Below, one piece after another: positions 1 to 12,667 of a stretch of 64,000 nt of DNA. Position 1 is the first letter of the stretch. Every line of letters begins with the position of its first letter. The notes beneath the pieces were generated by a model. The model worked only from the letters and a program-made list of their open reading frames with translations. It was not told where the DNA came from and did no database searches. The position numbers and the translations under genes were made by a program. This DNA comes from Dermatophagoides farinae (Eukaryota > Arthropoda > Arachnida > Sarcoptiformes > Pyroglyphidae): the NCBI RefSeq assembly GCF_024713945.1, contig NC_134683.1, positions 3,535,501-3,599,500 of the forward strand, in the 5' to 3' direction.

Positions 1-1020
1 TAATGTTTTGTCATTTGGATTCGAAAGAATACCATGTATTATGGGAAAGGAAAATTTTCCTTCTGTCAAATCTTCACAGTAGCTTTTGTTTTCTTCATAC
101 TAGAAAAAAAAATTTCTTTAAAAAAATTGCAAAATTAAAAAAATTCCTAAATCAATACATACAGTAGCTGATTTGAGATTAGCGTAATCATCACGAATTT
201 GAAAATATTTTCCCAACAATGTAATTAAAAAGCTAAAATCACGTTGATCAGCACTGAATAATTGCATCAATTTTACACCTAGACTGAATAAGGCACCGGT
301 TTTTCGTTCAATCATGGCAATATATTGTTCTTCACTTGGACAGGTATATGAATCACGCCAATAAATGTCCATTCCTTCAATAAATAAAAATTATTTTAAT
401 TAATGTTAATTTCAATATGGCATCATACCTTGTCCACGATGTAATTCAAGCAATTGTTCAGTAAAAATAGTAATTGCTTTTGGCATTATAGCTGATGGAA
501 ATTCTTTAATTAATTTATCTGCACTAAGAAAATAGACATAATTGGCCGAATTGATTGTCGATGCAATACCGAATATATTGTGCGCTACAGGTATTCCACG
601 ACGTAATGTAGCATTATCCTCAATATCATCGATCCTGTATAAAAATACAAACAACACAATGGTTAGTGATAATCATTGTTAATAATACTTACAATAAACT
701 TGAATTATGAAGCATTTCAATAATAGTGTTGATAATTTCCAATTTATCATCTGGAATCTGTAACCAATGGTTAAAAGCCTAAAGTAGATGATGATGATGA
801 TAGAAATTTATTCATTCGAATAACACATCCATTCATACCTGAATAAGTTTGGTTCGAATTTTTTTACCACTACATTGCATAATATAATGATATGGTTCAA
901 GAAGCTAGAACAAAAAAAATTTAAATTAAATTCAAATCCAAAAAAAAAACAAAAAATTAGAAAAAAGGGCGTTTCTCAAACCTTGTTCTCATCGTTGCTG
1001 GAATTTTGACATTCATTCAT
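1..1020 (-). CDS. GGPS1: Geranylgeranyl diphosphate synthase, 3' end missing
   Basis: Makes C20 geranylgeranyl diphosphate from FPP and IPP, the lipid donor for Rab and Rho prenylation in the cytosol. Six exons with GT/AG borders and compatible phases: 1020-982, 904-839, 778-693, 634-429, 374-163 and 99-1; the gene leaves the window on the left. They give 236 residues of the usual ~300. The first aspartate-rich motif DDIED lies at the start of exon 4, the second, RDDYANL, at the end of exon 5; [20 protein letters not shown] and [15 protein letters not shown] are strongly typical of animal GGPPS. The start at 1020 follows an in-frame TAG three codons upstream, so it is probably right. Exon 1 encodes only 13 residues and is the least certain exon. 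Head-to-head with USO1. Family assignment is near certain. Confidence 0.95.
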
Positions 1021-1589
1021 ATTTTTCACCTAATCTAGACTTTTTTGGTAGACGAATAATTGAAAATTTGTTGCTCAATTCAAATTGAAATTAATTAATG
1101 AAACTTAAAATTTGAAAAAATAAATTGTCAAAAAAAAAATTTCTTTGGTTGTTGCATTAAAACCGGCTACAACTAACATGGTTGATATAGTCATAAGTGA
1201 ATCAAAATAGCCACGTTTGTTGTTGACGTGTTGGTCAATCAACATTTCGACAATATAAAAAAAAAATGTTACCTCAACAAAAATGTTGATGACTATAGTG
1301 TAAACGCACCTTAAAGATACACACACGATATTTACCGTAATTACGTAATTAAAATTTTCCAAGTTTAAGATTAAAGTCCAATCAAACGAATAAATTGGCC
1401 AAATGAGATTAGTGATTTGTCTGACAAAAATTGAATTTTCCACTTTCAACCGCTACTAATATTGTGTATTTTTGTTCAAAAATTATTCGAAAAAGTTTCC
1501 ATATTTAGTTTTATTCAAATTTTTTTTTTATTAAAACACCTTGAACTCTGTGGTTGTGATCATCATCATCATCATCATCATTAATAATA
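1021..1589. other. Divergent 5' spacer between GGPS1 and USO1
   Basis: A spacer of 569 bases between two start codons facing away from each other; it must hold both 5' UTRs and both promoters. It is A+T-rich and of moderate complexity, with an ATC run just before the USO1 start. A 114-codon minus-strand open frame here has no recognisable domain and is judged accidental. No TATA box or initiator could be assigned with confidence. Confidence 0.6.
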
Positions 1590-4500
1590 ATGGAATATTT
1601 AAAAAGTGGATGGAAAACCGTGGTCGGTGCTCCATCTGATTCGGTTCTTGATGATCAACCAAATGTTGCCGAAACGGTATAGTTGTGATGTTTTTTTTTT
1701 GTTTAAAATTTTAAAAACAACTAAAATTCATTTATTGAATCTGAATTCAGGTGGAACGATTGGTTGAACGTGTGGAAACTTCAACATTGCTTGAAGATCG
1801 TCGTGATGCATGTCGTGCATTGAAATCATTGTCGAAAACTTATCGTTTAGAAGTAGGAGCCAAAGCAATGGATGCTCTATTGTTTGTTCTACAGAATGAT
1901 TCGAATGATATTGATATTGTTGCATTTGCGTTAGAAACACTGATCAATGTAATTGGTAATGAAGAAGATAATGTCCATTTATCTGATTCTCCAACTAATA
2001 GTCAAGATTTAAGTACTCAATTTACTGAAATATTCATCAAACGAAAAGAAAACGTTCAATTAGTATTGGATTTATTGGGTGAATTTGATTTTAAAATTCG
2101 TTGGCCAACAATTAAATTATTATATAGTTTACTAAGGAATAAACTTCGTGAATGTCAAGATTGTATACTTACACATCCAATGGGTATATCACGTATGATG
2201 GATCTTTTGTCCGATCCACGTGAAGTTATACGTAATGATGCATTATTATTATTGGTTGATTTAACAAAAAATAATACAAATATACAGAAAATTGTTGCAT
2301 TCGAAAATGCATTCGATCGAATATTGGATATAATTACATCTGAAGGTTATAGTGATGGTGGTATCATTGTCGAAGATTGTCTTTCTATCTTATTGAATCT
2401 ATTGAAAACGAACACATCGAATCAGAATTTTTTTAAAGAAGGAAGCTACATTAATCGATTGTTACCATTTTTTGATTTTTCATTCGACACTAATTGGAAT
2501 ACACAAAAAATCAATAATCTATTGCTCATGTTTAAAGTGATTCGTTCGTTGGTATCGCCAAAAAATCCACAACAAGTTACTAGTTCCTGTCAAAAAGTAA
2601 TGAATCAAAATGAAGTATTGCAGAAATTATGCGCCATACTCATGTCGAATGGCATTCCAGCAGAAATTCTAACTGAGGTATTATCTTTATTATTTATCAT
2701 TTAAAATTTAAATTCATTTTTTCTTTTGAGATAGACAATCAATTGTGTTGCCGAAGTAATACGTGGTAATCAACAGAATCAGGATTATTTTAGCCGTGTA
2801 AATGCACCGATTGAACCGCCTAAACCAGTGATTGTTATTTTATTGATGTCTATGATCAATGAGAAACAACCATTCGAATTACGATGTGCCGTTCTTTATT
2901 GTTTTCAATGTTTCCTATATAAAAATGATCTTGGCCAAGCACAGATTGTCGAAACATTATTACCCACCACATCTGAAGGTAGATTTGAGGAATGTCTGCC
3001 GAATTCTTGATGAAATTTAATCATTGTTTTTTTCGAATTTTAATAGTAACGAATTTCGATGTTTCTGCTGGCCAACTGTTATGCAGTGGATTTTTTAGCT
3101 ATGATTATCTTTCCAATTGGTTTGTTTCCATTTCTTTATCGTATGCCTTATTGGATAATATAACACAGAAAGAACAGTTGCTTCGTGTTCAATTGGCTAC
3201 CGATCCGAATAGTTCACCAACTTCATTATTAGCATATTGTTCAAGCTTATTACAACAAGGTGGTCATTATCAACGACGTGTTAGCCTTTTAATGTTATTA
3301 TCCACTTGGCTTGCCAATTCATCTGTTGTTGTAGCGAATTTTGTCTCAATATCGACCAATGTGCCATATCTAACCTCACAAGTTGGCCTAATTGAATCCG
3401 ATGATGTTGAACTTATTGTTCAAGGTTTATGTGCCTTCTTATTGGGTATCTGTATATGCTATAATGATAATTCGGTTCCCAGTTTTACCAAGTAAGTTTG
3501 AGTGGCTAATTTTATTAATAATAAAAAATATCTAATATAAATTCCATTTAGGGACAATCTGTGTCAATTAATCAATAATCGAATTGGACGAGAAATATTT
3601 ATTGATAAATTATCATTAATATCAAAAAATGAAAAATTCAGTCAAGCGATACAGAAACCACAGCTTGCCTATCATAAAGCATCCGATGTATTGTTTGATT
3701 ATGAATTTTGTAATCTATTCCGAAAACAAGAACCGGTTATATTGAAAATAATACAACCAGCCACGAATGATTCGAATCAAAATCTGGAATCCACATTATC
3801 GAATGAAGATCATAAATTATTGATTAAATATAAAGAATTAATTCGACAACAAGATGAGCAATTAACATTGTTGAAGAAACAATCGTTGGAATTAAAAGCT
3901 GAAAATGAATTCTTTCAACGACAATTGAATGAACAACATTCCATTATACAACAATTACGTGATCAATTAGCATTGCTTAAAGCACAAAAATCAATGTATG
4001 ATCCATTAACTTCAGAAGTATCATCATCAACATTGTTACAAACTCCTAGTCCAATTGTTAGTAGTGCTGAAATGTCAACATCCTTCGTATCGAATGCTGC
4101 TGTTAGTAGTGGTGCAACAAATAGTAGTAATCAGGCATTTAGTAATCAACAACCGAATGATATCCATAGTAATCAGGCTACGATTGCCATTACTGAATCG
4201 GGTTATGTTTCCGGTCAAACAAATTATTCTCAATTCAATAATGATAATGGTAATTATCAATCTAATAATAATAATGTCCATGATCAAATGGTATGTTCGA
4301 TAATGATTTTTTTTTGTTCTTGAAAATTAATTTTCATTTAATTTAATTCATATTCAGGCTAATCAGATGGCAAATTTGCATATTTCACCAGACTCGAATA
4401 ACAGTGTAGATGCAATTAATCCTGTCGACAATCAACAAATTAATTATCTAATGAATGAAAATCGACGATTATTATCAATAATTGATCAATATAAGTGCTG

Positions 4501-5496
4501 GGAACAAAATTATTATGCATATTACAATCAACAACAACAACAGCCATCACAATCACATCATCAGCAGCAGGCATTTGCATCCGAATCACAATCATTATCA
4601 TTATCCACACAAGTGAATGTATCGGATAGTGATATATCACGACATGTGTCTGAACCGGATCGTCCACCAACAACCACTAACGAATTGGCCGATAATAATG
4701 TACAGATAGTTGAAATGGAAAAATTGCGTGAAGAATTAGAATCAATCCGAAAAGAACAAGATGCCCTTATATCGTTGCTTGGTGATCAGAATTTGAAATT
4801 GCAATATTATGAAAAAGAATTTAAAAACAGAGGTTTAGAATCAGTATGTAAAAAAAGATTAATATCTATTCAATCAAATGATTGACGAAAATTTTTTCAT
4901 TTATATAGGTTGTAGATGAAACAGCTGGTGATAATGAACCATTGGAAACGAACAAAATTTCAAATGAACCATCTTCGACATTGACAACAACAAATATAAA
5001 TTATCAACAAACTATGCCACCACCATTATATGAAAATACTAATCACATAGGTATGATAAATAATTTGGAATCACCACCATCATCAGCATCCGCAACAACA
5101 ACAACAACAACTAATACATCAAAAATAATTGATGAATCTGCACCAATATCAACATCAACTACGGTTGTGGCCACTATATCATCATCAATGGTTATGGCGA
5201 TGAATGGTAATCCAATTCAATCACAATTGCCAACATCAACATCCAATGCTCCAACTATAAGTCTGTTACCGATGCATGAAAATCATTATTCCTTGTATAG
5301 CCATCCACCACAATATCAATATGTCCAACATCATCATCAACAATTACAACAACATCAACAGCAGACTAGTCAATATCCACTAATAAATTCGACACCGGCT
5401 ACAGTAACAGTCTCGACAACAGCCACTCATCAGCAGCAACCACAACAACAGCCGTTACATTTACATCAACATTCGAATCCGGAAATGCATTCGTAA
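1590..5496 (+). CDS. USO1: General vesicular transport factor p115 (Uso1)
   Basis: Golgi tether that helps dock COPII and COPI vesicles with Rab1, GM130 and giantin. Seven exons: 1590-1676, 1751-2677, 2735-2978, 3047-3491, 3552-4290, 4358-4843 and 4909-5496, all phase-compatible, giving 1171 residues against about 960 in human. The armadillo-like globular head fills residues ~1-640 (start MEYLKSGWKTVVG; VERLVERVETSTLLEDRRDA is characteristic; the KDNLCQLINNRIGREIF segment marks its end). Coiled coil follows at ~650-715 and again at ~925-975. Odd: the two coils are separated by, and followed by, long Gln/Ser/Thr/Asn-rich stretches, and the last ~195 residues are almost wholly low complexity; I see no clear acidic C-terminal box. 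Head identity is certain; the tail could hide extra splicing. Confidence 0.93.
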
Positions 5497-7596
5497 TAGT
5501 TTTATTATTATGTTTCATCCGATTTTATTTTTTTCCCATTTCTCTCAATTATTAACAATTGAAAATTGAATTTTTTTTTTATTCAAATTCGTGTGTATTC
5601 GCAATCGTCAAAAAGTTTTGTAGCGGTTGTCTTTCTGATTTTTTTTCTATTCATTTAAATTATTTGAAATTTATTACTGATTGTTTTTTTATTCTACATT
5701 GTTTTCCGCTTTGAATGTTAAATTGAAAATTGAATTGAATTGTTACAAATTCGGTAATACACGTGCGCACTTCATCATATCGTATGACGATGACGATGAT
5801 GATGATGATAATTCTTCAAGGTGGTTTATAATAATGCGGCACAAAATACATGCACGTAATTGCCATATATGGATTTTTTTTTTTGGTTGTTTTGTTAGAG
5901 GCGACTATCTGAATTTATAGAATTTTCATTCATTTTTAGAATTGACTATGATGGCAAGCCATTTTTTTTTTATTTCTTTAATATATATATTACGATTACG
6001 ATTATGATGTTAATAGATAGAACCATTACAGCCTTGAATGTTTTTCTATATGGTTCAGTTGTTTCTATTCTTGTCGTTGTTGTTGTTGTTGTTGTTGTTG
6101 TGAAAAATTCATTCTGAATTTTTTTTTTGTCGAAATCAAGAACGATAAACGCGCGCGGATGTGATCGCGCATATGTCAAATCGAATGTATAGTTTTATGT
6201 TGATGGCCATTTGGACAGAAGTGGTGGTGGTGGTGGTGTTGGTGTTGGTGTGTTGGTGGCCAAATCATGGAACAAGAATCTTTTTTCTTTATCAAAAAAA
6301 AGTTGGTGATCAATTCTTTGCGCTTGTGTGTGTGTGTGTGTGTGTGTACTTGAGAAAGGGAATCCCATTTGTGCCATATATGATTATATTCGAAGCTAAT
6401 AATTTTTTGCTATATATTTTGCCCAAATACCAAATTGAACTTATTTTTTTTTTCTCTCTCTCTCTTCGTTTTCATATATCCGTGCGTATGTTATGATGAT
6501 GTGGTTTGATGGTGATCCATTGAGTTCCATAATAAAAATAAATGAACGTTATTATCAGATCGATTGATGATGGTGGTGGTGAGTTTGTCACTGTCATTCG
6601 ATTTGAACCATGTAATCATTTATTGTTTTTTTTTCTCCTATAAAATAGTATGAAACTTTTCGTATGGTTCGATTCAATTTCCAGCTCGAAACTCTTGGTT
6701 TTTTTATTTTTATCCAAGTTTCGATTATTGTCTGAAATTTTATTCGCCTTTCATCATTCTATCTGGTTGTGTATTTATATAATTCAAAAAAATTGTGAAA
6801 AATCGATTTCTGTCGTATGATTTTGTGTGATATAATCGAATGATTGGCTAAATAATTTCAAGAATCTTGTTAACATGGCCAATTACAATCATCATCATCA
6901 TCATCATAATCGACTTTGGTCGGTTATTATAAATAATGTTATGATCATCAATTATCAATCAACATAAATCATTCTATTTTAGCAAATTTAAATTGTTAAA
7001 AAAAAAAATAAAAGAATCATAATTCGTCCACACAAAAAAAACACACACACATTCAAACAAAGGTTGTGATTACAAAATATATATTTGCCATCATTCCGAA
7101 TGAATTCAAGATAAGCTGATTATTATTATCATCATCGTCATCATCGGTCAATGATCGACGATAATATCATTGATAAAAATTTTTTGTTTTTCAAAAAACA
7201 AATTGATCATCATGCTAATTACATTATTATTATATGACGACAACAATCGGAATTCAGCACAGTTAATTAATTAATTAATTAGCTCTATTATAATTACATG
7301 ATCAAATTAATCAAAAGTCGTACGCGCAATTTCCCATCGAAAAGAACCAGCCTTCGTTGGGGTGATTGTTGTCGTTATTGTCATCATCATTATTAATGTT
7401 TTTTTTTCCACAATTATTCGCACGACAATCTATCAATCAATGAAATCAAACATTTTTTTCTGAAATCCAATCGTTATATTTATCCTTCATCTTGCTGCTG
7501 GTGGTTCTAATCAAACAAAGCTGATACGAAAATAATTCAATTATTCATTTAGTCATTTTCAAATATATTTTGCAATCGAAATAAATTCAATCAATA
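5497..7596. other. Intergenic, USO1 3' side to choline transporter 5' side
   Basis: About 2.1 kb without a supportable gene. It holds T runs, GTT and ATC triplets, a TG run at 6325-6348 and AATAAA near 6531 that could end USO1. A locally GC-rich patch around 6149-6171 (GCGCGCGGATGTGATCGCGC) stands out from the background. The right end must carry the transporter 5' UTR and promoter. Open frames of 60-110 codons here encode poly-Val or poly-Thr from microsatellites. Confidence 0.6.
6325..6348. repeat. TG dinucleotide microsatellite
   Basis: About eleven uninterrupted TG units in the spacer upstream of the choline transporter. Confidence 0.95.
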
Positions 7597-9823
7597 ATGA
7601 CTGTCAATATTGCCGGTATTTTTTCGGTTGTCATATTCTACATTATCATTTTGGTTGTCGGCATTTGGGCTGGACGTAAGAAAAAGACCGATGGTGAAGG
7701 TGATGAATTTGAAACCGAAGAGGTTATGTTAGCTGGCCGTAATATAGGCGTTTTTGTTGGTATTTTTACGATGACAGGTATGTAAAATATTGATGAATTC
7801 AATTCTTATTATCACGATTACGTTTTCATTACAATTCTAGCAACATGGGTTGGTGGTGGCTATATTAATGGAACGGCCGAAGCACTGTATAGTTCCGGTA
7901 TCATTTGGTGTCAAGCTCCGATTGGTTATGCAATGAGTCTTGTTGTGGGTGGTTTCTTTTTTGCAACAAAAATGCGTGAACAAGGCTATGTAACAATGTT
8001 GGATCCATTTCAAGGAGGTTCTTGGTTCTCGAATGGGTGGCCTATTATTTTTGCCTGCATTATGTGGCGAGATTTTCTGGTCAGCAGCCATTTTGGCTGC
8101 ATTGGGTGCTACAGTCAGTGTTATCATTGATATCGATAATAACACATCGATCATATTATCTGCAGCCATTGCATTGATCTATACATTGTTTGGTGGCTTA
8201 TATTCGGTTGCCTATACCGATGTCATACAATTATTCTGCATATTCATAGGACTGGTATTTATTTCTGATATTTTATTCAAATTTACATTTGATCAATAAT
8301 TCTATTTCCATCTTTGAATGTAGTGGCTTTGCATACCATTCAGTATTGCACATCCAGCGGTCAAAAGTATGTCGACCGAACATAATGATTGGTTTGGTGT
8401 TCTACATGGCTATCAATTCGCCCAATATACGGATCTATTCTTATTGCTAATATTGGGTGGTGTTCCTTGGCAAGTTTATTTTCAACGAGTTTTATCATCA
8501 AAATCCGGTGCAAAAGCACAGCTTCTATCTTATGTAGCGGCATTTGGTTGTGTCATAATGGCTATACCGCCGATTATCATTGGAGCTGTTGGTCGTGTTA
8601 CAGCATGGAACGAAACTGATTTCAAAGGACCAATTCCATTGGACAAGGATCATCAATCTCTGGTTTTACCATTGGTATTACAATATCTAACACCGCCATT
8701 CATATCATTCTTTGGATTGGGAGCAGTTAGTGCCGCTGTTATGTCATCATCTGATTCATCACTATTGAGTGCCAGTTCAATGTTTGCTCGTAATGTTTAT
8801 AAATTAATGATCAGACAAAATGTATGAATCATTTGAAATATAATATCTAATATTGGATTTATTAATAATCAATCAATCAATCATTTTCAATTTAGGCATC
8901 CGAACATGAAGTAATATTCGTCATGAAAATATCAATTATTGTTGTAGGTTGTGTTGCTACCACAATGGCCATTACAGTCAAATCAATCTATGGATTATGG
9001 TATCTTTCATCTGGTATGTATACACATACAGTCCCCATTGAACTATAATTGATTGATTGTTTTTTGTTTGTCACCAGATTTGGTCTATGTAATTCTGTTT
9101 CCACAATTAGTCTGCGTAGTTCATTATAAAGAATATTGTAATACCTATGGTTCATTGTCCGGTTATATAGTTGGATTTTTACTTCGTGCACTTGGTGGTG
9201 AAGATATTCTCAATCTACCACCATTCATCAAATATCCATGGTATAACGAAATTGATGGTCAACTATTTCCATTTAGAACATTTGCCATGTTGTCCAGCCT
9301 AGTCACATTGATCAGTGTTTCCATATTGTCCAAACGTATATTTGAATCCGGTTGGTTACCACCCGAATTCGATATTTTTCATTGTGTCATAAACATACCG
9401 GATGATGTACATGTTGTTCATGAACCACATGAAGAAATGACCGTATTGAGTGCGTCACAAGCTTTCTATTATCAAACATCCGAATTAAATGGCCGTGTTA
9501 ATCAAGCATTGGATACCGGCGAAGATGATCCAACCGGTAATAATAAAAATAATAATGTTGGTGGTGGTAGTAGTAGTGAAAAATTATTGGATAAAACCAC
9601 AATCGATCCACCATTGAAGCCATTGGCTGAAGAACGATTGATTCGTGAACGTAAATCGAACAATTCATCTGTCGATCTAGATGTAAAGCCATCATTTCAA
9701 TCATCGAATCCATTGATGGCATCATTTCGACGGCAACATTCGATTAGCTGTGCTAATGAAGCAAAACCGATGCCCAATATAGAATCGGTTAATCCGGGCC
9801 AGGTTATTATCACTAAACTTTGA
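7597..9823 (+). CDS. SLC5A7: High-affinity choline transporter 1, one apparent frame break
   Basis: Sodium-coupled choline uptake at cholinergic terminals, rate-limiting for acetylcholine synthesis. Exons 7597-7777, 7841-8254, 8324-8821, 8896-9013 and 9078-9823. Diagnostic segments include [67 protein letters not shown] and [17 protein letters not shown], covering the 13-helix SLC5 core in order. Exon 2 is 414 bases, where 413 would keep frame: one extra G lies near 8014-8018, between DPFQ and RMGGLLF (reading E-V-L-G-S-R as the expected linker). With that base discounted the protein is 651 residues against ~580 in human; the excess is a polar, Asn/Gly/Ser-containing cytoplasmic tail. No other break is seen, so I treat it as a live gene with a likely assembly error. 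Confidence 0.93.
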
Positions 9824-11110
9824 AAAATTTCATCATTAACCATTCATCGTAGCTGTCACCATCGTCATCAATCATCTTATTTACAGCATGGAATCAATCA
9901 ATCAATCAGAGTGTTTTATTTTTAGCCATAATTAATCAGACACCTGATATCGACAAAGAAAATCAGGTGACGTTTTATTTTTTTATATAATTCACATTTT
10001 AAACACACACACACAACACACAAACATTTACATATCTATCTGTCCCCAGTGATATTTATCGAGGTTGTGAACAAAAAACAAATGAAATTTTATTATTCGC
10101 CATTGGCCATTATCATTTTCATAGAATATTCGTAACCAACAAACCACACACACACACCCATATATAACCACTGACCTAATTTCTGATCGATAAATCTGTC
10201 ACAAAAAAGATGCCCAAATTGGCCAGTTGAGAGTTGTCCAAAATCTCAGTTGACCATCACACACAGATATGTACATCGGCCAGATCATCATCCAATGCGA
10301 TTGAAAAATTCTTGGTTTTTTTATTTTCAAACCAATATTAGAATTTAGCCGTTCCAATTTTATTATTCAAAAAAAACGATGGTTGTGATTGAAAATTGAT
10401 CTTCATCATTCTTTTCTCTTCATTCATTCATTCATTGATCATATTGATTATTTATCACTTAATGAAATACGTTGCTTATTCTTCTTCAAGATAAAAAAAA
10501 ATGATTATCATCATTTATCATTATCAAATCAATTATATTACCATTACTAATTTAATTGAAACAAAGGTTGTGACATTTTAATCTTTTTCCCAATCCAAAT
10601 CCAATGAGAAATCCATTTTTTTCCGTTGTTGTTGTTGTTGTTATATCCAGATATAAACAATTTTAAATTGACAAATCGACAAAAACACACACACACACAC
10701 ACAAACAAACAAACACTCCCACCATACACTTTGATATAACAAAAAAAAAATCATTAAATTGAATTTTAGTTTGTTTTTTTTCCATTGTTTGTTGATTGTT
10801 TGAAGAAAACCATATTGGATTGTTGTTGTTTTTTGTTTTGAAAAACTGAATAAGAAATCAATCAATTATATTTGATTATTTAAAAATTAAAAATGAAAAT
10901 TGAAATTAAAAGCTGTTTCTCTGTTAACAAGATGGCAGCACTTTTGTCTTGTTTTAAATAAAAAATAAAATTTAATAATAATTCTGAAAAAACTAAATCA
11001 AAACAAAAAAATCGATTCGATTCTATCACACATCTGTTTGTACGATTTTTTCATTCGAATATTGATACATCCAGATGGGCGATAATTCACGTGTAAAAAA
11101 AACTATTTAT
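9824..11110. other. Intergenic, downstream of the choline transporter
   Basis: About 1.3 kb holding the transporter 3' UTR, CA runs (near 10004 and 10684), poly-T/A tracts and a CTCF-like core at 10925-10940. No coding frame can be supported; the 60-75-codon minus frames near 10550-10865 are read through microsatellites. Confidence 0.6.
10925..10940 (+). promoter_or_regulatory. CTCF-like motif (partial)
   Basis: TAACAAGATGGCAGCA agrees with the general CTCF consensus CCASYAGRKGGCRSYR at 13 of 16 positions, including the complete AGRKGGCRSYR core. It lies between the convergent choline transporter and DIP2 genes. Function is inferred from motif only. Confidence 0.45.
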
Positions 11111-11447
11111 AATAAAAAAAAAAATTGTAAAAACGTGTACAAATGTAATATAAGGTGTATGTTTGTGTAGATCTTTTTGTTTTAGATTTGGTTAGGTTGC
11201 ACATTTTTTTTTTTTTTTTTTTTTTGGTTCAAGTTTTTTTCTATGTGAAATGTGTCTGTCGTAAATGTATACAGGATGTCTGTAAAGTAACTGACCCATT
11301 TTAATTGCATCCTATTTTTTATGTATGAGATTTAGATGCATGATGAGCTATGCAAAATAAAGGAAATTTATTAGGATTTTGTATTCCATCATTGAAATTT
11401 TTTAAAAATCACCATATCGGCCGAAAAACCGATAATTACCGATCGAT

Positions 11448-11551
11448 GTCCAAACGCTATTTCACCAGTGCCAGCCAATGTGGCTGTGTGTATGCCTAGC
11501 GTTAACATGCCATTACTTTAACAAATTAAAAATGGAATTTTCATTCAAAAA
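11448..11551 (+). repeat. Left inverted arm
   Basis: Begins GTCCAAACGCTA and includes TGTGTGTATGCCTAGCGTTA; its reverse complement is found at 12322-12441. The arms differ by an insertion of about 16 bases on the right side and a few substitutions, so they are not recent identical copies. Confidence 0.85.
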
Positions 11552-12321
11552 TGCATTCTCCTCAATCAGTTCAACATTTAGGATCAAATGTTAAACTGAT
11601 TGAAGATGATTCAGATCAATTGAAATTATTGATATTGATGGTACATGAATTGCCCACGACTTGTGCCAGAGAGCAAAAAGTTCGGTATATTTTTTTTCTT
11701 TGATTTTTTCTTTGAGAGTGTAGAGATGCTTATACATTGTTAAAAACCCATACCAAATTGAAGATTCCAAAACAATTTCCATCTCGTTTTCAATTTACAT
11801 TCTGAAAAAACATCTTCGTAAATCAAGTGATTGGAACAACATCGATTTCTCTTCGGTACAAAAATCTTTTTGAAGATTCTTTTATTGAAATGATTCAATT
11901 GAAGTGTGAATGATTAGATATTGTTCACACTTCGAATATCTGTTTGTACGATTTCAGATGCTTCGATGAAGGTTCGTCAAACTCCATGATTGATGAAATG
12001 CCCATCGCTGATATTGATTGTTCTGATGAACTGGTTTGTGCAGAACAGGATTGTTTTTTCTATGATTTTTTTCATATCCACGATTTGTTATCAAACATTC
12101 ATGAACAAACTGAGCTAAGATTTTATTGAAGCAGGCAACAAACCAAGAAAACTTAGATTGAATGAGATGTCCAAACAGAACTTGTAATCGCAGAATGTTG
12201 AAAACACGGGAACTTATTAACCTTGAATTTAATAAAAAAAATTGTAAAAACGTGTACAAATGTAATATAAGGTGTATGTTTGTGTAGATCTTTTTGTTTT
12301 AGATTTGGTTAGGTTGCATAA

Positions 12322-12441
12322 TTTTGAATGAAAATTCCATAAAATTTTACCGTCATGTTAATGTGCCAGTAATGGCATGTTAACGCTAGGCATACACACA
12401 GCCACATACAGCCACTGGCTGGCACTGGTTAGCGTTTGGAC
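12322..12441 (-). repeat. Right inverted arm
   Basis: Contains TAACGCTAGGCATACACACA and ends GCGTTTGGAC, mirroring the arm at 11448-11551. It interrupts what is a continuous direct repeat on the left side of the element. Confidence 0.85.
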
Positions 12442-12667
12442 AAGTTTTTTTCTATGTGAAATGTGTCTGTCGTAAATGTATATATATATTCAATGTATTT
12501 TCACTATTTCGAAAGAAAATTTAATAAAATTCAACTAATTTTGTCATTATTGAGTTTGTAGTGGAAAAAAATGATGAAAGTTTAAAGATTTGATGTCAAT
12601 CGATTTTATGATCGTAAAAATATTAGGAATGTCTGTCCGCGGTGTGTATTTGTGTTGATCATGATCA

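Larger units (their letters stand above)
11111..12482. mobile_element. Composite repeat with inverted arms inside direct repeats, probable decayed DNA transposon or MITE
   Basis: Two kinds of long repeat are nested here. Direct pair A (11111-11201 and 12231-12318) is nearly identical, and direct pair B (11230-11271 and 12441-12482) follows each A. In the left copy A and B are separated only by a T tract of about 28 bases; in the right copy they are separated by a 120-base arm at 12322-12441. That arm is the reverse complement of 11448-11551. The inverted arms enclose about 770 bases of non-satellite sequence with no intact open reading frame; frames of 61 and 101 codons on opposite strands match no domain I know. 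Long inverted arms suggest a class II element; I cannot name the superfamily and see no clear target-site duplication. Confidence 0.6.

Noticed and set aside
1105-1449. 114-codon minus-strand open frame between GGPS1 and USO1
   Set aside because: Aromatic- and Ile-rich without a domain, lies in a divergent promoter and has no supporting splice or family pattern.
7841-8254. Choline transporter as a pseudogene
   Set aside because: Only one single-base break; all splice sites and remaining frame are intact, so an assembly error is likelier.
11270-11300. ACAGGATGTCTGTAAAGTAA resembling the end of some mariner-like elements
   Set aside because: No matching inverted copy found nearby, so it cannot be claimed as a terminal repeat.
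11944-12259. Two overlapping opposite-strand frames (61 and 101 codons) inside the composite repeat
   Set aside because: No motif of any known transposase; opposite frames in the same DNA are probably both accidental.
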